38,913 nucleotides of DNA from positions 1-38,913 of the forward strand of contig NZ_JARZHF010000016.1 of the NCBI RefSeq assembly GCF_029891575.1, read 5' to 3'. Below the pieces are notes generated by a model, which saw nothing but the letters and a program-made list of their open reading frames with translations, ran no database searches and was not told the origin of the DNA. Shown here in pieces: positions 9,018-16,790 of the stretch. The number at the start of each line of letters is the position of its first letter. Position 1 is the first letter of the stretch. Made by a program: the position numbers and the translations under genes. This DNA comes from Salipaludibacillus daqingensis. Its GTDB lineage: Bacteria > Bacillota > Bacilli > Bacillales > Salisediminibacteriaceae.

Positions 9018-9749
9018 TTAGGAAATCATTTTCTCTTGTTCTTTTGCCTTCATCTTCTTCACGTGTAATTTAAGTTTTTCTACGTATAACCCTTTTTGTA
9101 AAAGGATGAAATAAATAAGCATAAGTGTAAAAACGGAAAATATGAGTGTAAACAGCATGCTAGGTTCTAAACCGCCGCCTGCACTTTCTCCTTCAGACAT
9201 AACAACAGGGTGTAAATTAGACTCCCACCAGCGAATCGACATATAAACGATCGGTACATTCGCAAAACCAATGATTCCAAAAACAGCAGCTAATCTAGCC
9301 CGTTTCTGCCATTCCATGTCTAAATTTCGAATCATAATATAAGCTATATACATGAATAGCAAAATCAACGTCGTCGTTAACCTTGGCTCCCATGTCCACC
9401 AAGTATTCCAAGCGGACCTGGCCCAAATAGGTCCTGTTGTTAAAACAATCGCCGTAAAAATGACACCTATCTCACCACTGACTCCAGCAATTAAGTCATA
9501 AGCCCGTTTTTTTGTAAATAAATAAAGCAAGCTAAAGACAAAAACGATAAAAAAGGCAAAAAATGCGTTCCATGCCGAAGCGACATGAAAGTAAAAGATT
9601 TTTTGAACTGGTCCCATCATTCTTTCGACAGGCGTCCATATAAATACGAGATACATTGCTACTAGCGTCATTGGAACAGCGATTGCCAGCAATACTTTAT
9701 GAAGTTTCGTTGGGACCATTCCTGTAAGTTCATCACGATCATTTGTCAT
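9018..9749 (-). CDS. ccmC: Heme exporter/handling protein CcmC
   Basis: A 243-aa integral membrane protein with six predicted helices. It carries the tryptophan-rich heme-handling motif WNTWWTWEPRLT at 114-125 (usual form WGTWWVWDARLT, so G and D are changed to N and E). Two flanking histidines are present, H55 in YFHVASAW and one in SNLHPVVM. CcmC presents heme to CcmE at the outer membrane face. The C-terminal extension is lysine-rich. The gene is separated from ccmB by 3 bp, and the ccmA-B-C-D order is canonical. Confidence 0.95.
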   Translation of the reverse strand: MTNDRDELTGMVPTKLHKVLLAIAVPMTLVAMYLVFIWTPVERMMGPVQKIFYFHVASAWNAFFAFFIVFVFSLLYLFTKKRAYDLIAGVSGEIGVIFTAIVLTTGPIWARSAWNTWWTWEPRLTTTLILLFMYIAYIMIRNLDMEWQKRARLAAVFGIIGFANVPIVYMSIRWWESNLHPVVMSEGESAGGGLEPSMLFTLIFSVFTLMLIYFILLQKGLYVEKLKLHVKKMKAKEQEKMIS

Positions 9750-9752
9750 CTC

Positions 9753-10442
9753 TTACACCTCCAGCACATGTTCAAATAATAAAAATCCTACAACAAAGAA
9801 AATCACATCATACGCAGCCATTAACTGCATCCAACTTAAGGCCGCAGATACCCCTTCTTGATCGACTAACACAATTCTTGTCGCCTGCACGGCCGCAATG
9901 ACAATAGGTGTCACGAGCGGAAAAAGTAAAATCGGTAAGAGCATTTCGCTGCTTTTGGAATGTGTTGCCAATGCAGCTAGTAGCGTCCCCACAGCGATAA
10001 AACCAAATGTTCCTAAAAAGACAATCATCACAAAATAAATAAGACCAACACCTGTAATGACATGAAAGTCAAATAATAAAAACAAAAGTGGTACGGAGAT
10101 TAGTTGAACGAGTAGGACAAACACCAAGTTAGCCATACACTTACCTAAATAAATAGCTGAAGGATCCACAGGTGCAACCATCAATCCATGTAAATGATCG
10201 TTCTGTTTCTCTTGCATAAACGATCGATTCAAACCAAGAATCCCTGAAAAGATCGTAATCACCCAAATCATGCCTGGAACGAGTGCAGAAACAGCCTGGT
10301 TGGACGGATCAAATGCAAAGCTAAACGTGACAATCACTAACCCAGAAAATATAAGCATCGTTGTAATCGTTTGTTTCGTTTTCCATTCCGCATAAAGGTC
10401 TTTCCAAGCGATTGCCATCGCCGGAGCAAATAGGTGCTTCAT
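9753..10442 (-). CDS. ccmB: Cytochrome c maturation ABC transporter permease CcmB
   Basis: A 229-aa membrane protein with about six helices. The family signature is seen in an early FMQEKQNDHLHGLMVAPVD, which resembles the E-x-x-x-x-G-L...S/P cytoplasmic loop of CcmB. CcmAB uses ATP to drive release of heme-bound CcmE from CcmC. I place the start at ATG 10442 (MKHLFAPAMA), which overlaps the ccmA stop as ATGA. The longer in-frame reading into ccmA, from 10481, is not family-like. Overlap implies translational coupling. Confidence 0.93.
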   Translation of the reverse strand: MKHLFAPAMAIAWKDLYAEWKTKQTITTMLIFSGLVIVTFSFAFDPSNQAVSALVPGMIWVITIFSGILGLNRSFMQEKQNDHLHGLMVAPVDPSAIYLGKCMANLVFVLLVQLISVPLLFLLFDFHVITGVGLIYFVMIVFLGTFGFIAVGTLLAALATHSKSSEMLLPILLFPLVTPIVIAAVQATRIVLVDQEGVSAALSWMQLMAAYDVIFFVVGFLLFEHVLEV

Positions 10443-11140
10443 GATGACAACGCCTCCCCATCGTACAACGAATGAATCCAACTAACTGGTCGCCCCTGGA
10501 TCCATTCATCTTCGGCAATTCTTCCTTTTCTTAGAATAACCGCTCGATCACAGATCGTACTTATTTGTGGGAAGTCATGGGTTACCATAATAATTGTCAC
10601 ACCTTCTGCCTTTAAATCGAGCAGTAGTCGGTTAAATAATGAAACAGCTTGCTGATCCAATCCAGTATGAGGTTCATCTAATAACAACACGTTAGGTTCA
10701 TGAAGGATCGCTCTCGCAATAGCAAGTCTCTGAATCATTCCTCTTGAAAAGGAACGGATAGGCTCATGTTTGAAAAACGACAAACCAACGTCATCAATTA
10801 ATTTATGAATACGTTCATCTGGTGACTTAAGTTGATATAGTTTTGCAAAAAAATGAAGGTTTTCAACAGGAGAAAAAGCCTCATAGAGAAAGCTTTGATG
10901 CCCTAAGTAGCCCATCCTCTGTTGCTTGGAATAATCATCTTTTTTTCGTGGCACACCGTCTAGTAACACGTCACCACTAGACTGTTTTAGAAGGCCGGCA
11001 ACGATTTTCAACCATGTACTTTTCCCTGCACCATTTGTTCCTAATATGGCCACAGACTCTCCTTGATTAATGCGAAGATTTACCCCGCGAAGGATCATTT
11101 TTTCTCCTATCGTTTTTGTAATTCCTATTGTTTCAATCAT
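10439..11140 (-). CDS. ccmA: Cytochrome c maturation ABC transporter ATPase CcmA
   Basis: A 233-aa ABC ATPase. Walker A GTNGAGKST is at residues 34-42. The signature is degenerate, FSRGMIQR in place of LSGGQ, a feature often seen in CcmA. Walker B is VLLLDEP, the D-loop GLD, and the switch histidine is in MVTHDF. It pairs with CcmB. GGGGGATCAAG precedes the ATG, and the stop overlaps the ccmB start by 4 nt. On its own it could be another ABC ATPase, but the neighbours settle it. Confidence 0.93.
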   Translation of the reverse strand: MIETIGITKTIGEKMILRGVNLRINQGESVAILGTNGAGKSTWLKIVAGLLKQSSGDVLLDGVPRKKDDYSKQQRMGYLGHQSFLYEAFSPVENLHFFAKLYQLKSPDERIHKLIDDVGLSFFKHEPIRSFSRGMIQRLAIARAILHEPNVLLLDEPHTGLDQQAVSLFNRLLLDLKAEGVTIIMVTHDFPQISTICDRAVILRKGRIAEDEWIQGRPVSWIHSLYDGEALSS

Positions 11141-11200
11141 CTTGATCCCCCGCTTTCGATATGACCAAATGTTTAATGAACGTATTTCTTATTTTTAAAC

Positions 11201-11596
11201 TTAGGTCAAAAACTCATTTAATTGCTTTTTTACTTTATGCAAATACGCTTTATAAGCTTCTGTTTTCTGCTGATAATCCATTTCGCTCAGCTCGCCTCTG
11301 TCATAAGCTTCCTCAAGTTCTAGTAGTTTCTTCAGAGTAATGTTTTTCTTTGACATTAAATCTTGGAACGTTTTTTCCTCCTCGGTTGACGTCCACTGCG
11401 ATTCCTTGTCTGCATGCTTTCGTTTCACATGGATAAAATAACTGACACCAAAGATAATAATGATTGCTAGCAAAGCTGTCACCAAGTGGGGTTCAAACCT
11501 TGTTAAAGGAGAGCTATACCACATGTTCATATGACCTTGCGGATGGAGGGATGGGGTGTAACTTGAAACACCTGCCACAATGAACCAATCAAACAT
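11201..11596 (-). CDS. Unknown membrane protein of the ccm operon (131 aa)
   Basis: Not a named family to me. It has a short N-terminal segment with histidines (H18, H22), a transmembrane helix at about 40-57, then a cytoplasmic basic/helical region. The tail carries LLELEEAYDRGELSEMDYQQ (residues about 91-110), a helix-turn-helix hairpin of the kind found in CcmI and SHOCT-type tails. The same pattern recurs in the CcmI-like protein just upstream and in the operon's first protein. The ATG lies 3 nt after the previous stop codon, with GGGGGAG as ribosome site inside the ccmI-like gene, so translation is coupled. A role in apocytochrome or CcmF/H assembly is inference. Confidence 0.75.
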   Translation of the reverse strand: MFDWFIVAGVSSYTPSLHPQGHMNMWYSSPLTRFEPHLVTALLAIIIIFGVSYFIHVKRKHADKESQWTSTEEEKTFQDLMSKKNITLKKLLELEEAYDRGELSEMDYQQKTEAYKAYLHKVKKQLNEFLT

Positions 11597-11599
11597 TGT

Positions 11600-11992
11600 T
11601 TACTCCCCCTTTCGCAGCTTCCTCATTTCAGCTAATTCTTTGTCAATTTCATCTTCAATCGACGAATCTCTCCTATCATCGTCATTTTCTCGTTCGTCTG
11701 TTTTGCTTTCAGTTTCAGAAGAATAAGCATCCTCTTTTAATTTTTTCGCGGCAATCCGCTCGTATTGGTTTTTCAATGATTGATAATCTTTCTCTGGTAA
11801 CTTGCCCATGTTATATTCCATTTCAAGCTCATTAATCGTTGCATATGCTTGCTCAAGCGTCAGATCGTCCAAATCGTCTTTTAGCTCATCGGTTCGCCAT
11901 TGTTGTTTCTTACCAGAAAGAAACGGCTGAATAACAAGGTAGAGACATAGACCGACAATCAGTGTGCTTACGATATATCCCACTGTTATCAC
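11600..11992 (-). CDS. CcmI-like protein (short form)
   Basis: A 130-aa protein with an N-terminal transmembrane helix (about 4-22, VSTLIVGLCLYLVIQPFL). The CcmI-type hairpin INELEMEYNMGKLPEKDYQS lies at about 53-72. The tail is highly charged (Glu/Asp/Arg/Lys). In proteobacterial System I, CcmI uses this membrane segment and hairpin to join CcmFH and a TPR domain to hold apocytochrome c. Here the TPR part is absent, so this is a CcmI1-like stub. The start is GTG. It lies 64 bp after the second ccmH-like gene. Confidence 0.72.
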   Translation of the reverse strand: MITVGYIVSTLIVGLCLYLVIQPFLSGKKQQWRTDELKDDLDDLTLEQAYATINELEMEYNMGKLPEKDYQSLKNQYERIAAKKLKEDAYSSETESKTDERENDDDRRDSSIEDEIDKELAEMRKLRKGE

Positions 11993-12056
11993 ACCCTACT
12001 TAGAAAACTTCGCTCTCACCATAAGAATAAGGTAAAAGTCTTTGACATGCTTTTTA

Positions 12057-12557
12057 CTAAAAATGCTTTCTTTTTTCTTCTTCAATAATTGCTCGAATCA
12101 CTTCATCTTCCGGATCATCCTGTGACTCTTCAGTCCTAGCATTTGTTCCGTTTTCCTCTTTTGTTCCTTCATCGATTACGTGTCGTTTCACTCTCATGAA
12201 AAATACAGTAGAACCAACACCTAAAACGAGGAAAGGAATCGTCCAGGCAAAGATACTAAATCCAGTTGTTTTTGGTGCCCGAAGACCTTGTTCACCATAC
12301 ATCGCTTCATATTCCGCCAAGACCTCTTCATCGGTGTATCCTTCATTTAACATTTCAGCAATTTCCTCATAGTAGCGATTTTTCGTAGAACAAGTAGCTA
12401 ACTCATGTTCGCTATGCCCTTCCATTGATAACTTACTGGCGATTTCTTTTACTTCTGACGAGTTCGTATCATGCATTTCTTCCCCATGAAAAGTTGGCAT
12501 AACAAGGAACATCAAGGCAAAAAGAACAGGCAACATTTTCAGCTTTTTCACCATCAT
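12057..12557 (-). CDS. CcmH-like protein lacking the redox cysteine pair
   Basis: A 166-aa protein in tandem with, and clearly similar to, the upstream ccmH. It has an exported N-terminal helical domain, then DEEVLAEYEAMYGEQGL, GFSIFAWTIPF leading into a transmembrane helix, and a C-terminal EEEKRKHF that matches EERKKHF in its neighbour. The cysteine cluster of CcmH is missing: only one cysteine, C56, remains, aligning with the last cysteine of the neighbour. It therefore cannot act as a CxxC thiol reductant and is probably a structural partner. The start is set at ATG 12557 after AAGGTG; a GTG at 12563 is an alternative. It follows the first copy by 9 bp. Confidence 0.85.
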   Translation of the reverse strand: MMVKKLKMLPVLFALMFLVMPTFHGEEMHDTNSSEVKEIASKLSMEGHSEHELATCSTKNRYYEEIAEMLNEGYTDEEVLAEYEAMYGEQGLRAPKTTGFSIFAWTIPFLVLGVGSTVFFMRVKRHVIDEGTKEENGTNARTEESQDDPEDEVIRAIIEEEKRKHF

Positions 12558-12566
12558 TATCACACC

Positions 12567-13064
12567 TTAAAAATGCTTTTTTCGTTCTTCATCAATGAGG
12601 GAATGTAGAATATCACTTTCTGTCTCATCCTCTAGTCCGTTGGGTAGTTCCGGTTTCATTAATTGTTTCGACTTTCGAACCCATTTGCGAATCAAATAAA
12701 TGATTCCACCGCCCGCACCTCCTAATAAAATAAACGGTGTCACCCATGCCGTTAAACTAAAACCGCTTTTTTCCGGTGCCGTCAATATAACTTCTCCATA
12801 CATTGCGACGTAATGCTCTTTAATTTCACTTTTGTCGTAGCCATCATCATTCATCATTTCAAGTATTTCTGTCTTGAACTGCTCGTTTAAGCCACAACCT
12901 TCCATGTTGCATTCAAAATGATCTTGTCCGCAGCCGCACAAACACATAAACTGGGACGTATTTTCTCGAAATTCTGGTGAATTTCGGTCGTAATCTCCTT
13001 GTGCCATAGTAGGAACAGCGACGATAAACATGAGGGCCACAATCATAAGCATTCGACCAATCAT
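12567..13064 (-). CDS. ccmH: Cytochrome c maturation protein CcmH
   Basis: A 165-aa protein with a signal peptide or anchor (residues 1-21) and a cysteine-rich redox segment: C41-x-C43-x-C45, then C52 and C57. A CcmH helical fold follows (SEIKEHYVAMYGEVILTAPE). A C-terminal transmembrane helix lies near 105-127, then a charged tail ending EERKKHF. CcmH handles apocytochrome cysteine thiols and forms the heme lyase with CcmF. The cysteine spacing differs from the LRCxxC of proteobacterial CcmH. It follows ccmF by 2 bp and precedes a paralogous, cysteine-poor copy. Confidence 0.9.
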   Translation of the reverse strand: MIGRMLMIVALMFIVAVPTMAQGDYDRNSPEFRENTSQFMCLCGCGQDHFECNMEGCGLNEQFKTEILEMMNDDGYDKSEIKEHYVAMYGEVILTAPEKSGFSLTAWVTPFILLGGAGGGIIYLIRKWVRKSKQLMKPELPNGLEDETESDILHSLIDEERKKHF

Positions 13065-13066
13065 TG

Positions 13067-15055
13067 CTAATGCACCTTCCTTTCAGGTCCTGCATATCTA
13101 GGTGATACTTGACCGTACCGCCCTCCCCATATAGCGAATATCGCTCCAATAATGAGAACATAGCTACCTACCCAAATCCACTTGACCAACGGGTTAATTT
13201 TCACTTGAAAGGTTGCTCGTTGATCTTCTTCCCAAGCACTTAACACAACGTATAAATCTTCTCGAAGGGTGCTTCGAACAGCAACTTCTGTTGATGGTTC
13301 TTCCCAGTTCAAGTAAAACATTCGCTCTGGTTGAATATATCCTAAGTTTTTACCGTCTTTTTCTACTAGTATGTTTGCATAAACAACATCATTTACGCCA
13401 TCGCTTCGTTGATCTAGCGCTTCATACGTTAATGTATAGCGATCAATATCCATCGACTCTCCGATGCGGAGTGTTTCCATCCGTTCAATATCAAAGTTAG
13501 ATCCAACAATCCCAAAAGCAATCAGTGCAATACCTAAGTGAACAATGTAACCACCGTATCTTCTGCGGCTTCGAATCATTAGTCTGACGAGAGCTACGGG
13601 ATAAGCTTCTTTCGTTACTTTTCTTCTCGCTTTCGTCCCACGAATAAATTCGACGAGGTGAGTTAATACCATAAACGATATGATCGAAAACGATATGACT
13701 GGATAAGCATCTCTTATACCCATAGCAACAACGATACCTGCAATCACCAAACTGATAATGGCTGGTATGAGAAAGTTGTCACGGATATTTTTCAAACTGG
13801 ACCGTTGCCACGCAATAAGCGGGCAAATCGCCATGATGAATAATAGTGCTAATAAAATCGGTGACATGACCGTGTTAAAAAATGGCACACCTACGGTAAC
13901 TTTGTTTCCGGTAACGGCTTCGCTCACTAGCGGAAACACCGTTCCCCAAAACACAGCAAAAGTTGCTCCTAATATAATCAAATTATTAACTAGAAATGAA
14001 CTTTCTTTTGAGACAAACGATTCAAATTGTCCCGTATCTTGTTTAATTAAATGATAACGACTCATCAACACATACATGGATAAAAGCACCATGAACGCCA
14101 TAAATACAAGGAAATATGCCCCTAAATTCGTTTCGCCAAAGGCATGTACCGAGGTAAGTACACCACTACGGACAAGAAATGTTCCAAACAGGGTTAAAGA
14201 GTAAGAAAGGATGATCAAACTCAAGTTCCATATTTTCAACATGTTTTTCCGTTCCTGAATCATTACCGAGTGAAGATAAGCTGTGACAGTGAGCCAAGGC
14301 ATAAATGAGGCATTTTCCACCGGATCCCATGCCCAGTAACCTCCCCACCCCAGTTCCATGTAAGCCCAATATCCACCAATCACATTTCCAAGTGTTAGAA
14401 ATGCCCAAGCAATAATTGTCCATCTTCGCGTCATTTGAATCCAAAACGCGTCCATGTTTTTCACAATCAAAGATGCGATAGCAAAGGCAAAAGGCACTGC
14501 TAGACCGACATAACCTAAATAAAGCGTCACTGGATGGAAGATCATCCCCGGATCTTGTAACATCGGATTTAATCCTCTTCCTTCTGGAGGAACACCGTCC
14601 ATTAACGTAAATGGTTGGGTGACAAAACTTAAAATAAGATAAAAGAAAATCACATTTAACATAAGAATGCTAACAATGTATGGTGTCATTGGGTTCCGTT
14701 TCATTTTTTTAGAAAAGGCAACCATTGCGCTATACATGGCGAGGAAAAAGGTCCATAACAAGAGCGAACCTGCGTTTCCTGCCCAAAGTGCAGCCAATTT
14801 ATAGATAATTGGTAAATCTGTACTACTGTATTGATAAACGTACTGGAACTGAAGCTGACTTGTTCCTAGCAAATAGAACATGAGTGTCATAGAAATACTC
14901 GCTAAGATAAAAATCCCCATCGTTGCTCCTTTACCGCTGTCGATCAATCGCTGATCCTGTTTTTTGATACCAAGAACAAACGCAACGAACGCATAAATAG
15001 ATAGAAAGAATGCCAAATAAATGGAGACGTTTCCGATAATGTGCATAGTACTCAC
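13067..15055 (-). CDS. ccmF: Heme lyase subunit CcmF
   Basis: A 662-aa polytopic membrane protein, the size of CcmF. The WWD heme-binding motif GWGGYWAWDPVENASFMPWL is at 236-255. The conserved GLNPMLQDPGMIFHPVTLYL is at 161-180 (H174), and H262 follows the WWD segment. A large extracytoplasmic domain precedes the last helix (about 500-640). CcmF with CcmH attaches heme to CxxCH motifs of apocytochromes. It is the only CcmF/NrfE-type lyase in the window, so it is also the candidate for the CxxCK site of NrfA. ATG 15055 follows a GTAGGTGAGTACT region. It lies 35 bp after ccmE. Confidence 0.97.
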   Translation of the reverse strand: MSTMHIIGNVSIYLAFFLSIYAFVAFVLGIKKQDQRLIDSGKGATMGIFILASISMTLMFYLLGTSQLQFQYVYQYSSTDLPIIYKLAALWAGNAGSLLLWTFFLAMYSAMVAFSKKMKRNPMTPYIVSILMLNVIFFYLILSFVTQPFTLMDGVPPEGRGLNPMLQDPGMIFHPVTLYLGYVGLAVPFAFAIASLIVKNMDAFWIQMTRRWTIIAWAFLTLGNVIGGYWAYMELGWGGYWAWDPVENASFMPWLTVTAYLHSVMIQERKNMLKIWNLSLIILSYSLTLFGTFLVRSGVLTSVHAFGETNLGAYFLVFMAFMVLLSMYVLMSRYHLIKQDTGQFESFVSKESSFLVNNLIILGATFAVFWGTVFPLVSEAVTGNKVTVGVPFFNTVMSPILLALLFIMAICPLIAWQRSSLKNIRDNFLIPAIISLVIAGIVVAMGIRDAYPVISFSIISFMVLTHLVEFIRGTKARRKVTKEAYPVALVRLMIRSRRRYGGYIVHLGIALIAFGIVGSNFDIERMETLRIGESMDIDRYTLTYEALDQRSDGVNDVVYANILVEKDGKNLGYIQPERMFYLNWEEPSTEVAVRSTLREDLYVVLSAWEEDQRATFQVKINPLVKWIWVGSYVLIIGAIFAIWGGRYGQVSPRYAGPERKVH

Positions 15056-15090
15056 CTACTTTGCTGAATGATTAATATTGATTGATGAAT

Positions 15091-15546
15091 TTAATCGTCT
15101 TCTGGGTTTAACTCGCGATCCATTTCCCGGTGAATTTCAGGATCATAACTATCTGGATCTTCCCCTTCATAAACGGATGGACAGCGCGTCTGCACTTTAT
15201 CCGCTTCAAACACTCCGTCATCACCAAGGTATCCATGAACGATCACAATCACATCATCAGAAAAGTTATCAGGTCTCACTCCTTGGTAAAAAATAGGAAG
15301 GATGTTTCCTTGTTCATCTTTCAGATCAAAATTTAGTTTTATTTCATCGGCATTCCAATCGACAGATCCTTCAACGAGAAATCCTTCTGTTGTAATATAA
15401 CGTTCCATATATTCTTGTGAATTCTGATTGATTTGCTCGATCGATATTTCTGATCCACTTGAAGCAGGCGTCGCTGTAATAAGTAATACGATAATACTGA
15501 GAAAAATCATCGCTCCACCGAAAAGTACTTTCGTGTTTTTGTTCAT
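15091..15546 (-). CDS. ccmE: Heme chaperone CcmE, CxxxY type
   Basis: A 151-aa protein with an N-terminal anchor (residues about 7-24) and an OB-fold beta-barrel. The barrel has the family features EGFLVEGSV and FYQGVRPDNF. CcmE carries heme covalently from CcmC to CcmF. In the classic protein the heme ligand is a histidine in HDENY. Here the position reads C122-PSV-Y126, the CxxxY variant known from some archaea and sulfate reducers. The C-terminus is short and acidic. It is the second gene of the operon, 14 bp after the unknown exported protein. Confidence 0.92.
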   Translation of the reverse strand: MNKNTKVLFGGAMIFLSIIVLLITATPASSGSEISIEQINQNSQEYMERYITTEGFLVEGSVDWNADEIKLNFDLKDEQGNILPIFYQGVRPDNFSDDVIVIVHGYLGDDGVFEADKVQTRCPSVYEGEDPDSYDPEIHREMDRELNPEDD

Positions 15547-15560
15547 TTTTTTCCCTCCAA

Positions 15561-16574
15561 TTATGAAGAACGTTTCGATCGTTCTTTTTTATAAGTCTCT
15601 TCATCAATCTCGCCACGGATTAACTTTTGCCGTAATTCTTTCGTATCAACTGCTGGGTCGACATGAACAGCTTTCGATCGGCTTTTCTCTTTTACATTTA
15701 CTTGAGATCCTCGACTCTTGAGCCCGAAGAAAACAAACATTCCTGCAATGATAATCGACAAGCTAATCATTAGAGCACTTTCTGTATCAATTATTGGTGT
15801 ACCGCCATTTCCTCCTGCTGCAGCTTCAGGTGCCGAATCATCACGGAATTGCGCGTGAATATCATCATCTGGTGGCGTTTGTGTCTCCATTGCTTCAAGT
15901 GTCGTTACGCTGTCTTCTTTTTCATAAGAAATGTCTAGATCAAACGTTGTCCCAACTTCTGCGTCATCTCTGTCATACGCATGAGCTGGAACACCAAACA
16001 TTTCTGTTTCACGATCCGCTTCTTCACTCATTGAGAAATATTCAGCCCCGAACGGTTCAAATATTAATAAACTCATCGTTTCTGCAGGCAACTCTAATTC
16101 GTAATGATAAATAAATTGGTGAATGTCGGCCTCTTCATATGGATCGTAATAATACTCAATAACAAATCGATACTCATCACCTTGTTCAAGTTCCTCTTCA
16201 GGTTCCCATATGAGATGACCAGTTTCTTCATCTAATTCCGCATCTACTTCATGAACAATACCTTCTTCATCAAAGTTTCCAACTAATGATAATGTAAAGG
16301 CGGGTTCCTGATGCGGTACAGAAACACGAAACTCTCCTTCGAATTTTGCTTCACCGTTATACGTTAAAATTCCATGCTGTCCTACTAATACTGCTGGTTT
16401 GCCGTCTTCCCATCCATCAGGTTCTACATATTGAGGCATCACCTGTACAACTAATTCTTTGTAAGTTAGCTCTGAATCTTCTAGTTGTTCAGCTAAATAG
16501 CCTTGCGGATAAATAAATAAGCTAGAAATTATTATTATTACTAAAAATCGTTTAAGTGAGTTTTTACATTTCAT
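15561..16574 (-). CDS. Unknown exported, membrane-anchored first protein of the ccm operon
   Basis: A 337-aa protein of no family I recognise. It has a basic N-terminus and hydrophobic signal (about residues 7-28), a very acidic extracytoplasmic region rich in beta-prone segments (about 30-260), a C-terminal transmembrane helix (about 268-288), then a basic cytoplasmic tail. The tail ends KELRQKLIRGEIDEETYKKE, a SHOCT/CcmI-like hairpin. I use ATG 16574 because it is preceded by AGGAAGGAAGG. The in-frame extension to 16739 runs through the promoter and is rejected. As leader gene of the ccm operon it may dock apocytochrome or heme, but that is inference. No cysteine pair or heme motif is present. 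Confidence 0.8.
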   Translation of the reverse strand: MKCKNSLKRFLVIIIISSLFIYPQGYLAEQLEDSELTYKELVVQVMPQYVEPDGWEDGKPAVLVGQHGILTYNGEAKFEGEFRVSVPHQEPAFTLSLVGNFDEEGIVHEVDAELDEETGHLIWEPEEELEQGDEYRFVIEYYYDPYEEADIHQFIYHYELELPAETMSLLIFEPFGAEYFSMSEEADRETEMFGVPAHAYDRDDAEVGTTFDLDISYEKEDSVTTLEAMETQTPPDDDIHAQFRDDSAPEAAAGGNGGTPIIDTESALMISLSIIIAGMFVFFGLKSRGSQVNVKEKSRSKAVHVDPAVDTKELRQKLIRGEIDEETYKKERSKRSS

Positions 16575-16614
16575 AGGGACCTTCCTTCCTGTTCCATTTC
16601 TTCTATACCTTGAC

Positions 16615-16655
16615 TTTATACTGGTTCTCTTTTCTACACTGTGATGCAGATCACA
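16615..16655 (-). promoter_or_regulatory. FNR/CRP-type site and promoter of the ccm operon
   Basis: TGTGATGCAGATCACA at 16640-16655 is a perfect TGTGA-N6-TCACA dyad, the consensus of Gram-positive Fnr and of CRP-family factors. On the minus strand a TATAAA -10 lies at 16615-16620. The dyad is thus centred about 40 bp before the predicted start (near 16608), the class II activator position. There is no good -35 hexamer, as expected for an activator-dependent promoter. The leader to the first gene is about 34 nt. Confidence 0.8.
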
Positions 16656-16672
16656 AAATATTAAGGCAGAAT

Positions 16673-16716
16673 TGTGAAGGTTCTTCACATTTACTACAGC
16701 CACAAAAAAACATAAT
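16673..16716 (+). promoter_or_regulatory. Second FNR/CRP-like dyad and promoter of the yeeE-like gene
   Basis: TGTGAAGGTTCTTCACA at 16673-16689 has perfect 7-bp arms TGTGAAG / CTTCACA around three bases. The TGTGA and TCACA half-sites are 7 bp apart rather than 6. On the plus strand CATAAT (16711-16716) fits a -10, putting the dyad centre about 42 bp before a start near 16723. Each of the two divergent units would thus have its own class II site. The 7-bp spacing makes this weaker than the neighbouring site. Confidence 0.55.
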
Positions 16717-16790
16717 TGAGAGGGTAGTTTTTCTAGCAAGAAGGGAATAGCTAACAGTCATTAAAAGTTTGAAACCAAAGGAGTGTTTTC

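Noticed and set aside
10443-10481. Longer CcmB start at 10481
   Set aside because: The extension overlaps ccmA and is not CcmB-like. ATG 10442 gives the common ATGA overlap with the ccmA stop.
16575-16739. N-terminal extension of the first ccm-operon protein
   Set aside because: It would read through the FNR-type site and -10 box and lacks a ribosome site. ATG 16574 has AGGAAGGAAGG and begins a proper signal peptide.
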